Position numbers and translations under genes: made by a program. 10,043 nucleotides of DNA, from positions 1 to 10,043 of the forward strand of contig CAUPUB010000088.1 of NCBI GenBank assembly GCA_963514535.1. Direction: 5' to 3'. This DNA is from CAJPSE01 sp963514535. Lineage in GTDB: Bacteria > Synergistota > Synergistia > Synergistales > Aminobacteriaceae. Shown here one piece after another: positions 1-6,368 of the stretch (the first letter of the stretch is position 1; each line of letters opens with the position of its first letter). The notes below the pieces were generated by a model that ran no database searches, had not been told where the DNA came from, and saw nothing but the letters and a program-made list of their open reading frames with translations.

Positions 1-329
1 TCGCCCTCGATGTAGAGGTTCTCGCTGTCGAAGCCGCCGGGCGTACCGTCCCTGCCGACGCTGTCCGCCACCACCGGGCGCAGCGTGGCCGTGATGGGTG
101 CGTTCGCCGCCAGTATGGCCTTCTTCTTGTCCGGCCAGGTGAACTGGTAACGTTCTTCCCGACCTTCCACGATAGAGGCCGAAAGCTCCTGCTTCAGCAC
201 GTCAAAATCAATGGCGTGCTCTACCTTGCCGCCCCGCATCACCTCCGTGATGGCGTTGGGAAACAGCTTGCCGATTCTCTCTATATTTCTCGCCACGCCG
301 TCCAAGCTGTGCATTTTGAGTTTATCCAT
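1..329 (-). CDS. mod: Type III restriction-modification DNA methyltransferase (Mod), amino-terminal part, cut by window edge
   Basis: Only the first 109 codons are in the window. The product begins MDKLKMHSLDGVARNIERIG and continues through an IDFDVLKQEL segment, a VEGREERYQFTWPDKKKA segment, an AANAPITATLRP segment and an ENLYIEG segment. This succession is typical of the amino terminus of type III Mod subunits (adenine-N6 methyltransferases of the beta class), in which the DPPY catalytic motif follows shortly after ENL(Y/F)IEGDN. That motif lies outside the window, so catalytic competence cannot be judged. The start is fixed by AGGAGG at 339-344, nine bases upstream of ATG. An in-frame ATG at 389 would add 20 residues but has no ribosome binding site. 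The gene follows the Kiwa-like pair after 81 bases. In type III systems Mod recognises and methylates the site and partners a Res helicase-nuclease, expected to the left. Confidence 0.85.
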   Translation of the reverse strand, partial: MDKLKMHSLDGVARNIERIGKLFPNAITEVMRGGKVEHAIDFDVLKQELSASIVEGREERYQFTWPDKKKAILAANAPITATLRPVVADSVGRDGTPGGFDSENLYIEG

Positions 330-410
330 TATCTGCTTCCTCCTCAAGTTTCCTAAGCAAAAAACGCATGTCTGGAAAGACGTAAGCATTTTCTGACTAA
401 CTACTCTTAC
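330..410 (-). other. Short intergenic spacer between the KwaB-like gene and mod
   Basis: This 81-base gap is the only spacer longer than about 15 bases in the minus-strand operon. It is AT-rich in its distal half like the preceding gene and carries the mod ribosome binding site (339-344). I see no convincing -35/-10 pair and no hairpin with a U-tract, so mod is probably read through from upstream. The gap marks where the AT-rich pair ends and the R-M gene block resumes. Confidence 0.5.
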
Positions 411-1241
411 TCATAGCTTAATCACAGAATTTGCAAGTCTTTTTTCTCCACCTACCACTGTGGTGTAAAACCGCTGTTCTATTCCAAACAACACCATTTT
501 CAAATTCTCTTCCGACTCAACCCTGAATTTCTGATCCTCCGTGACAATGTCTGGACAATAATCTCGTATGTATAAAAAAATTTTTTGTTTATCTTCTACT
601 TGCATTTGGGATAAAGTGTCTACCGCTAACGCAAGTCGTTTTCGATTTGCTACCTTAACTTTTCCAGAATTAAAACCGCCTGAAAGAGCGATGAAGTCAT
701 TTTGAAGAAATTCAACAACTTCAGGCTCAGTAGCTTCCCTATATAGTTCTGAAATCCCAGTAAAGATGCTTGCTATTGGCTCCAATCGTTGAAAATACAG
801 TGTATCTTCTGCTGGTATATAAATTGCATCCGGATTTTCATTTATGAAGAGGATCGATATATCGTTTTGATAACAATAACCTTCTCCGAATCCGAGTATC
901 CCTTTTCTCTTTACAAGCCTTGACTTTCCGACATTTTGAAAGAAAAAATTATTCCCTACCTTGACAAATAGATAATCCACACGAGCATATTCGGACTTTT
1001 GAAGTGAATCATAGTCCACGGACTCATAATCTCTCTGTGTAATTTCAATGGAAAATTTCTCTTGAGAAAAATTGGAGATTTTGAACCATTCACCCACATC
1101 AAGAATTGTGCCGGGCGAATACGTGCAAGATAAGTTGAGCAGCTCTCCTGGAAAATGATAGACTTCCTCTTCTGTAGAAAGCACTTTTCTGTATTTATTA
1201 GCGTTGCCACGTAATCTGATCTTGACATACACTTGGTTCAT
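411..1241 (-). CDS. kwaB: KwaB-like (DUF4868-type) protein of a Kiwa anti-phage system
   Basis: A 276-residue soluble protein with no signal peptide or membrane segment. The amino half is beta-rich and diverse. The carboxy half carries the most family-like stretch: PDAIYIPAEDTLYFQ (about 137-151), ASIFTGISELYREAT (157-171), EVVEFLQNDFI (174-184) and KVKVANRKRLALAVDTL (194-210). This pattern resembles KwaB/DUF4868, the cytoplasmic partner in Kiwa (usually about 310 residues, so this one is on the short side). The assignment rests on pattern memory plus the preceding four-helix membrane gene; no alignment was run. The ATG overlaps the upstream TGA as ATGA (1238-1241), with AAGGA a few bases upstream, so the two genes are translationally coupled. 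In characterised Kiwa, KwaB binds DNA and acts on phage replication or late transcription together with KwaA. Base composition is much more AT-rich than the flanking genes. Confidence 0.6.
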   Translation of the reverse strand: MNQVYVKIRLRGNANKYRKVLSTEEEVYHFPGELLNLSCTYSPGTILDVGEWFKISNFSQEKFSIEITQRDYESVDYDSLQKSEYARVDYLFVKVGNNFFFQNVGKSRLVKRKGILGFGEGYCYQNDISILFINENPDAIYIPAEDTLYFQRLEPIASIFTGISELYREATEPEVVEFLQNDFIALSGGFNSGKVKVANRKRLALAVDTLSQMQVEDKQKIFLYIRDYCPDIVTEDQKFRVESEENLKMVLFGIEQRFYTTVVGGEKRLANSVIKL

Positions 1242-1762
1242 GAATGTTTTCCTTTCATCGCTAAGTAGGTAGTATCGTTGAGCCTCTTCAAATGTTCAAA
1301 GGACATATCCTTTTTGTTCCGAATAACAGAACCAGGCAAAATCACAAAAATTCGTGTTCCTTGCTTTGTGAGGACATGGTAATAGTGGTAGCCGAACAGC
1401 AAATATAGCGGATTGAAATATTGTGTCTGAGACAACCAGGTAAAAACGAACACAACCGCATACATAAAAGTCATTGTTACGTTATCTGCCGTCGATAAAG
1501 AGACAAAGAAATATCCAAGATAAGTTGGAATAAATTCATTATCAGCCAAACTGCATTCCTGACAGCCACCTAACGAATCATTCCCCAGTCCCTTTGCTAT
1601 TATTATCGAAAGCAAGGACAGGACTACGGGTATTAGCAGTAACAGAATTCCTGTTCCCCAGACGGGGAGCTTGGATACTGACCATTGCTTACTAATCCCG
1701 TAAATCACAATCATCCAAGATGTTGCATTCAATGTTAATACAAGCCTATACAAATACCCCAT
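1238..1762 (-). CDS. kwaA: KwaA-like four-helix membrane protein of a Kiwa anti-phage system
   Basis: A 174-residue inner-membrane protein. Hydrophobic segments lie at about residues 4-23, 33-57, 76-90 and 95-112, followed by NPLYLLFGYHYYHV (117-130), a short TRIFVI strand and a charged cytoplasmic tail. Four helices followed by a NP-x-L-x-L-GF-like motif and a soluble tail is the layout I associate with KwaA (about 200 residues), the membrane sensor of Kiwa. A GTG nine bases upstream (1771) would extend it by three residues, but that codon lies inside the ribosome binding site; ATG at 1762 has GGGAGG eight bases upstream and is chosen here. It starts 15 bases after the DUF4391 stop and overlaps the KwaB-like gene by four bases. 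The helix 2-3 loop has a Cys pair (C67, C70), which could bind metal or be redox active. If not KwaA, it is an uncharacterised small membrane protein. Confidence 0.6.
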   Translation of the reverse strand: MGYLYRLVLTLNATSWMIVIYGISKQWSVSKLPVWGTGILLLLIPVVLSLLSIIIAKGLGNDSLGGCQECSLADNEFIPTYLGYFFVSLSTADNVTMTFMYAVVFVFTWLSQTQYFNPLYLLFGYHYYHVLTKQGTRIFVILPGSVIRNKKDMSFEHLKRLNDTTYLAMKGKHS

Positions 1763-1770
1763 GTCCAGCA

Positions 1771-1776
1771 CCTCCC
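1771..1776 (-). promoter_or_regulatory. Ribosome binding site that decides the kwaA-like start
   Basis: On the minus strand the sequence reads TGATGGGAGGTGCTGGACATG. The first TGA is the DUF4391 stop (1778-1780), GGGAGG spans 1776-1771 and the ATG is at 1762-1760. The GTG overlapping the end of this motif cannot be served by it, so the ATG start is favoured. The stop codon sits directly beside the motif, so ribosomes ending DUF4391 can reinitiate here. Confidence 0.7.
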
Positions 1777-1777
1777 A

Positions 1778-2428
1778 TCACAAGTTTTTCTGTAGGCTCT
1801 TTAACTCTCTCACCAGCTCAAACTTTTTCTTCGGCTGTTTTTCCTTCCTGATTCTGGCCTCCAGCGCGGCAATCTGCTTTTCCAGCTGCTCCCGCTGCTT
1901 CTGCTGCTCGATGCGCTCTTTCAGCGTGGTATTTTCTCCAGCACTCAGGTTGTTTCCTGCAATCTGCCGGATAAAATGCTCGTATACCGCGTCCAGCGTC
2001 AGCCCTTCCAGATGCAGCGGCAACTCTGCCTCGTCCATCCACTCCGTGCGGTAGTAACGGTCAACCTTAAACGCCGTTTTGCCGGAACCCGCAGCTTCTT
2101 TGTAGCCCATGGCGGCCTGATACTTTCCGTCCTGCTCCAGCAGGAACAGGATATGATAGGGTATCTCCCGGTCAATCAGGCGCAGGATACCTTCATCAAG
2201 GTCAGGTGAGTTAAGCCTTACCTCGAACACCTCAATCTCCGTGACCTGTCCTCCAGTGGCAAGGGGCAGCGTGGTTGCCGCCAGCTTATTGCGCCAGTAG
2301 ATTATCTTTATCTGCTCGGTGAACGCCTTCCTGATGGCAGGCGTGACCGACAAATTTTCATAGAACTTCTGCTTCGGAATTCTCTTGTTGAACTCCGTTG
2401 ACCTTGGTAAGCCCAACACAGCGGACAC
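1778..2428 (-). CDS. DUF4391 protein associated with type III-like R-M and helicase loci
   Basis: A 216-residue protein recognised by LGLPRSTEFNKRIPKQKFYE near the amino terminus (5-24), VTEIEVFEVRL (62-72), IDREIPYHILFLLE (85-98), YYRTEWMDEAEL (125-136) and HLEGLTLDAVYEHFIRQI (139-156), the conserved landmarks of DUF4391. A highly charged, probably coiled-coil tail runs from about 167 to 214. The molecular function is not established; the family is regularly found between an SNF2 helicase and a Mod-type methyltransferase, so a role as an accessory or targeting subunit is an inference from context. Start is GTG at 2428, ten bases after the helicase stop, with AGAGG seven bases upstream. A second GTG three codons later (2419) is also possible and would not remove any conserved block. 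Composition matches the helicase gene and differs from the AT-rich pair that follows. Confidence 0.85.
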   Translation of the reverse strand: MSAVLGLPRSTEFNKRIPKQKFYENLSVTPAIRKAFTEQIKIIYWRNKLAATTLPLATGGQVTEIEVFEVRLNSPDLDEGILRLIDREIPYHILFLLEQDGKYQAAMGYKEAAGSGKTAFKVDRYYRTEWMDEAELPLHLEGLTLDAVYEHFIRQIAGNNLSAGENTTLKERIEQQKQREQLEKQIAALEARIRKEKQPKKKFELVRELKSLQKNL

Positions 2429-2438
2429 CCCCTCGCCT

Positions 2439-5400
2439 CTATTTGACCACCAGGAAACAGATCAATTCAAAATCGTCCAGCCCGGACACCTGGCTCATCA
2501 GCGCGGAGGTTCCGCCGGCGGAGAACAGACTGTCGATGTCGCTTTCTTCCTTGACGTCGATGATGGAGTTGATCGCTTCGCTCAGCAGCTCTGATAGTTC
2601 CGTCATGTTGCGCCCGTCGTCCGTTTCCCGGTTGAAACGCTCATACCGTTCCGGTATGGGCTTTGTTTTTCCTCGGCACAGCAGACGAACATCGTCCAGC
2701 AGCTTCTTGGGATTCAGGTAATCGCAGATGATTTTGCCGTCCATGCGGATATAAACCATGTAGAACGGGTGAATCCGGTTGCGGTTATCCACGTTGACGC
2801 TGTTGTTGACGTTCTTGAGGACGAAGACGACGCCTTCCGGCAGCTCATCCGTGGCGGGCACAACGGCGTGCAGCCCGCGGGGCTTCTTGTCCATATCGCC
2901 ATTGCGTTTCATGTAATCCAGCAGGTCAAGGCGGAACTCGTTAAGGCCCAAGTCCATGATGGAAATGCCGTCGGTCATATCCTCAATATCGACGACTTCC
3001 TCTTGCAAACGCTTGAGCTGCGCCTTGCGGTATTCAAGATCGCCCTGTTCCTCCGGATTAATCAGGTCGTCATCTCCGGTGGAGGTCATGACGGTTATCT
3101 TCATGCGGGTCTCCACGCGGGACTTCAGATTGATATAATCGTCCAGCGTCAGGTCAGGCCAGAAGTTCACCAGCTGTATGGTCTTATTCTTGCTCCCGAT
3201 ACGGTCGATACGCCCGAAGCGCTGGATAATGCGCACCGGGTTCCAGTGAATATCGTAGTTAACGAGATAGTCGCAGTCCTGAAGGTTCTGGCCTTCCGAA
3301 ATACAGTCGGTCGCAATCAGGACGTCAATTTCCGTCCCGCTGTCCGGCATCAGCACATCGCGGTCCTTTGAAACCGGCGAAAAGCAGGTCAGTACGTTGT
3401 TCAAAGTTGCCTGAAATCCTTTGATTGTTGTGCGTCCGTCGATGGAGCCGGTAATGACCGCCGTATCCAAGCCATACTTGCTCTTGATATACCTGCTCAC
3501 ATGATCGTACAGGTACTCAGCCGTATCCGAGAATGCGGAAAATATGAGTACTTTCTTATTGCCGGGGTTGATGGGATGCGTCATCTTCTCGTCCAGCAGG
3601 CGGAACAGCTCCTGCAGCTTGCTGTCGTGCTCCGGAGTGATGTCGGCCACCATCAGCGTCAGCCGTTCAAGCACGTCGGCATCCTGCTTCAATTCTTTCC
3701 GCCAGCTCTTCCAGTCCATGTCGGCAAGGTCAATTTTGACTTTTTTGCCCACGGAGAAGAACTCCGTGTTTTCATCATCCATGTCCCAGTCGTCGCCGTT
3801 TGCCTCATACATGGAGATGTCCGTCGAACCGTATTTCTCGAACCGATTGATCGCGTCAATCGTCCCGTTGATCAGCTCCATGATGCGCTTCAGCGTCAGT
3901 TGAAAGGAGTTGACCGAGCTTTCCAGACGCTTGAGCAGGTTGATGCTCATCAGTCGCTGAATGCCGCGTTCCCGACCGCTCTGGGTCAGGTTCTCATCCT
4001 TGTTATGGATGAGGTCTTTGTACTTTTGCAGCTTGCTGGGGAATATGTAATGCGACGGCGTATAGATACATAGGGAAAGCTGCATCAGCTGGTCATAAAT
4101 CTGGTTATAGTTAATGGCATCGTCCAAATCCGTCAGACGCAGACGGAGGGATACAGGCTTCCGCCTCTCCGGGAACTTACCAATTTCATTCGTGTCATAG
4201 TATTTTTCGATATGCTTGCGCGACCGCGCAAGGGTCACGCTGTCCAGCAGCTCGAAGAAATCGAAATCCAGAGTACGGAGCAGAGCATCCGTTGAGCGTT
4301 GCCCCTGGTCCAGCTTGCTCCAGGCATTGAAGGCTTTCTGCGCCTGCTTGAAGATGTCTTCAAGGCCCTTCGCGGTATTCAGCCGCTCGTCCAGATACTC
4401 GGAGTTGCCCTCATAGGCAATGGCAAGCTGATTCTTCAAATCCACAAAACGGTTGTTGACCGGCGTGGCGGAGAGCATCAGAACTTTCGTCTTGACGCCG
4501 GCGCGGATAACCTTTTCCATCAGCTTTTGATAGCGGTTCTCCTGCGTGTTGCTGTGTGTGCCGATACCGTTGCGGAAGTTATGGGACTCGTCAATGACGA
4601 TCAGGTCATAGTTGCCCCAGTTGAGCCGGCTTAAATCCAGCCCGTTGGACATTCCGCCGTTACGGGAGAGGTCTGTGTGGAAGAGCACGTCGTAATTCAG
4701 GCGATCGGCGGCGATGGGGTTATTGACATAGTTGTCCTTATAGGTGTTCCAGTTCTCCGCCAGCTTTTTAGGGCAGAGCACCAGAACGGACCTGTTGCGG
4801 TTTTCATAGTATTTTACGACGGCTAACGCGGTGAAGGTCTTGCCCAGGCCAACGCTGTCCGCAAGGATGCAGCCGTTGTATTTTTCCAGCTTATTGATAA
4901 TGGCCAGCACGGCGTCCCGCTGAAAATCGTAGAGCGTGCTCCAGATTTTGCTTTGCTTAAAGCCCGTGGCCTCGTTGGGAAGCACATCCTCGGATATGTC
5001 GTCTAGAAACTCGCTGAAGACATGGTACAGCGTCATGAAGTAAATGAACTCCGGAGAGTTTTCAGCATAGGCTGTGCTGATGTTTTCGATGACCACATCC
5101 GTCACGTCCTGCATTTTCTCGCGGTCGTTCCAAAGTTGGTCGAACAACTGCATATACCGATGCGAAAAAGGCGCCTCCATGCAGTTGACCATGTTGTATG
5201 TATTGTTGCCGCGCTCACAGCCGATATCCACCGTGGTGAATCCGGCGAGGGGCATATAGGCCGTCTGCGCACTTCCAGCATCGAGGGTCACAAAGCCCGT
5301 CATGTTCTCGCCGGTGGTGTTGGACTTGAATCTCGCTTTTCTGCGAATCCAGTCAGCGCACTCCTTCGCGATGGCGCGCTGGGTCATTTCATTGCGGAGC

Positions 5401-5687
5401 TTGATTTCAAATTCTGTGCCGTACAGGCTTGTTTCTCTGGACAGACGGGGGATATAAAACTCACGTTTTTGCTTTTCGGCTTTTTCTTTTACAAAGGTCG
5501 GAGACGTAAAGATAAAACGAAACGTCTCTACGGACTCCAGCTGCTTCTTTAACTCCTGATATGCGTACATGGAGAAACAGGCCGCTGCGACAGAAACCCT
5601 GCTCCCACGTTTTATCTCTGCCCGCAGATCATCACGGACGGTATTGTTGATGTTGTCGAGTATCCTCACGTCTTGCACCTGCCTCAT
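2439..5687 (-). CDS. SNF2-family helicase with extra amino-terminal domain (PLD-like), R-M/defense associated
   Basis: A 1082-residue superfamily 2 helicase. Visible motifs: a Q-like LYDFQRDAV (252-260), Walker A ADSVGLGKT (276-284), Walker B DESH (366-369), SATP (406-409), then in the second RecA domain VLIFSAF (713-719), DVLIATDCISEGQNLQ (788-803) and the arginine-finger motif QRFGRIDRIG (822-831). All catalytic positions look intact, so it should hydrolyse ATP and translocate on DNA. Residues 1-230 form a separate domain that resembles the phospholipase-D-like domain often fused to these helicases, but I see no clean HxKxxxxD signature, so nuclease activity is doubtful. A long insertion (about 430-700) separates the two RecA domains, as usual in Swi2/Snf2-like enzymes. 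ATG at 5687 has AGGAG (5694-5698) six bases upstream. It is the first gene of the minus-strand operon, and DUF4391 follows after ten bases. Likely role: DNA-processing motor of an R-M-type defense locus. Confidence 0.9.
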   Translation of the reverse strand: MRQVQDVRILDNINNTVRDDLRAEIKRGSRVSVAAACFSMYAYQELKKQLESVETFRFIFTSPTFVKEKAEKQKREFYIPRLSRETSLYGTEFEIKLRNEMTQRAIAKECADWIRRKARFKSNTTGENMTGFVTLDAGSAQTAYMPLAGFTTVDIGCERGNNTYNMVNCMEAPFSHRYMQLFDQLWNDREKMQDVTDVVIENISTAYAENSPEFIYFMTLYHVFSEFLDDISEDVLPNEATGFKQSKIWSTLYDFQRDAVLAIINKLEKYNGCILADSVGLGKTFTALAVVKYYENRNRSVLVLCPKKLAENWNTYKDNYVNNPIAADRLNYDVLFHTDLSRNGGMSNGLDLSRLNWGNYDLIVIDESHNFRNGIGTHSNTQENRYQKLMEKVIRAGVKTKVLMLSATPVNNRFVDLKNQLAIAYEGNSEYLDERLNTAKGLEDIFKQAQKAFNAWSKLDQGQRSTDALLRTLDFDFFELLDSVTLARSRKHIEKYYDTNEIGKFPERRKPVSLRLRLTDLDDAINYNQIYDQLMQLSLCIYTPSHYIFPSKLQKYKDLIHNKDENLTQSGRERGIQRLMSINLLKRLESSVNSFQLTLKRIMELINGTIDAINRFEKYGSTDISMYEANGDDWDMDDENTEFFSVGKKVKIDLADMDWKSWRKELKQDADVLERLTLMVADITPEHDSKLQELFRLLDEKMTHPINPGNKKVLIFSAFSDTAEYLYDHVSRYIKSKYGLDTAVITGSIDGRTTIKGFQATLNNVLTCFSPVSKDRDVLMPDSGTEIDVLIATDCISEGQNLQDCDYLVNYDIHWNPVRIIQRFGRIDRIGSKNKTIQLVNFWPDLTLDDYINLKSRVETRMKITVMTSTGDDDLINPEEQGDLEYRKAQLKRLQEEVVDIEDMTDGISIMDLGLNEFRLDLLDYMKRNGDMDKKPRGLHAVVPATDELPEGVVFVLKNVNNSVNVDNRNRIHPFYMVYIRMDGKIICDYLNPKKLLDDVRLLCRGKTKPIPERYERFNRETDDGRNMTELSELLSEAINSIIDVKEESDIDSLFSAGGTSALMSQVSGLDDFELICFLVVK

Positions 5688-5803
5688 ATCTTTCTCCTAC
5701 CATCATTTTACCTTCTCCATTTGCCTCAAACTCGGGGCATCTTGAGAGAACTTCAAAATATCATTTGTCGTGCAATCGAGAGCTACAGTGTGCCCCTTCG
5801 CGC

Positions 5804-5832
5804 TTGCCCCCGTCCTCCCGAGGGCCTACAAT
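5804..5832 (+). promoter_or_regulatory. Candidate sigma70-type promoter for the ybjQ-like gene
   Basis: TTGCCC (5804-5809) is followed by a 17-base spacer and TACAAT (5827-5832). The -35 matches 4 of 6 consensus bases and the -10 matches 5 of 6. The start of transcription would fall near 5839, giving a leader of about 115 bases. Confidence 0.45.
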
Positions 5833-5843
5833 GTTTTGAGAGG

Positions 5844-5867
5844 TTCCTCGTGCGAATATGCGAGGGA
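5844..5867 (+). promoter_or_regulatory. Leader hairpin upstream of the ybjQ-like gene
   Basis: TTCCTCG (5844-5850) can pair with CGAGGGA (5861-5867), seven base pairs including one G-U, around a ten-base loop. It falls just after the predicted transcription start. No U-tract follows, so it is not a standard terminator; function unknown. Confidence 0.3.
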
Positions 5868-5954
5868 GGGAGTGATGGGGGCCTGCGGAGCTCATGCTTC
5901 CGAGTCCGTTCCCACTTTTGGAAAAACATTGCAGGAAAAGGAGGTTTTTGCGGT

Positions 5955-6275
5955 ATGATCGTGACGACGACGCCCAATGTCGAGGGGCGCACCATCAGGG
6001 AGTATCGGGGCATCGTGTTTGGCGAGGTGATCGCCGGGGTCAATTTCCTGAGGGATATCGGGGCGGCGTTGCGCAACTTCTTTGGAGGCCGTTCCAAGGG
6101 GTATGAGGAGGAGCTGACTCGTGCCCGTATGGAGAGCCTGGTCGAGATGAATCAGCGGGCGGCCGCGCTGGGAGCCGACGCGGTGGTGGGGGTCAAGCTG
6201 GACTACGAGGTGCTGGGAACGGGCAACGACATGTTGATGGTGACGTGTAGCGGAACGGCCGTGAAGCTGGACTGA
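5955..6275 (+). CDS. YbjQ/UPF0145 (DUF74) family putative heavy-metal-binding protein
   Basis: A 106-residue cytosolic protein. It begins MIVTTTPNVEGRTIREYRGI, then VFGEVIAGVNFLRDIGAALRN (about 22-42), FFGGRSKGYEEEL, and the family's closing segment AAALGADAVVGVKLDYEVLG (about 69-88) with MLMVTCSGTAV at the end. Length and order match the YbjQ/UPF0145 family, small proteins thought from structure to form pentameric rings; the metal-binding annotation is traditional and unproven. A longer reading frame extends upstream to 5673, but AAAGGAGG about ten bases before ATG 5955 and the family's usual start make this the right one. It stands apart from the next gene by 93 bases and is probably the first gene after a promoter at 5804-5832. 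Confidence 0.9.
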   Translation: MIVTTTPNVEGRTIREYRGIVFGEVIAGVNFLRDIGAALRNFFGGRSKGYEEELTRARMESLVEMNQRAAALGADAVVGVKLDYEVLGTGNDMLMVTCSGTAVKLD

Positions 6276-6368
6276 GCCCGTCACTCGGTGGCCTGGCGCG
6301 GTAAGAACGGAAACGTCGATTCAATCAGCGCTTCCTTATTTATTAACGTTCTGGAGGGATGATGGACG
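6276..6368. other. Intergenic spacer, ybjQ-like gene to flavin reductase gene
   Basis: A 93-base gap with an AT-rich patch (TTCCTTATTTATTAACG, about 6331-6347) and the GGAGGG ribosome binding site at 6353-6358. No terminator hairpin and no good -35/-10 pair were identified, so it is unclear whether the downstream gene has its own promoter. Confidence 0.35.

Larger units (their letters stand above)
5688..5954. other. Divergent intergenic region at the edge of the defense block
   Basis: This gap separates the minus-strand defense operon from the plus-strand chromosomal genes. It holds the helicase ribosome binding site (5694-5698, minus), a plus-strand sigma70-like promoter (5804-5832), a hairpin (5844-5867) and the ribosome binding site of the YbjQ gene (about 5939-5944). 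An imperfect operator-like inverted repeat, CTCAA (5725-5729) with TTGAG (5742-5746), lies just upstream of the helicase. No clear minus-strand -35/-10 pair was found. Composition changes here, from AT-richer near 5700-5770 to GC-rich beyond. No tRNA end, integrase or direct-repeat att site was seen. Confidence 0.5.

Noticed and set aside
211..396. A 61-codon plus-strand frame with hydrophobic content near the mod start
   Set aside because: It is antisense to the mod amino terminus, has no ribosome binding site and its hydrophobic look comes from the complement of the mod codons.
2769..3371. A 200-codon plus-strand frame opposite the helicase gene, and similar ones at 3501-4073 and 5022-5552
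   Set aside because: These are antisense shadows of a helicase with intact motifs, with no recognisable domains of their own.
5700..5830. A minus-strand promoter for the helicase operon (TAAAAT at 5705-5710, or TGATATTTT near 5757-5765)
   Set aside because: Neither has a -35 hexamer at proper spacing, and the first would leave almost no room for the ribosome binding site, so no promoter was called.
5829..5931. CAATGTTTT (5829-5837) pairing with AAAACATTG (5923-5931) as a leader RNA stem
   Set aside because: The first arm overlaps the predicted -10 hexamer, so it would not be in the transcript if the promoter call is right.
5673..5954. Upstream extension of the ybjQ-like frame to 5673
   Set aside because: The extension has no family resemblance, overlaps the divergent helicase start, and the strong AAAGGAGG before 5955 defines the start.
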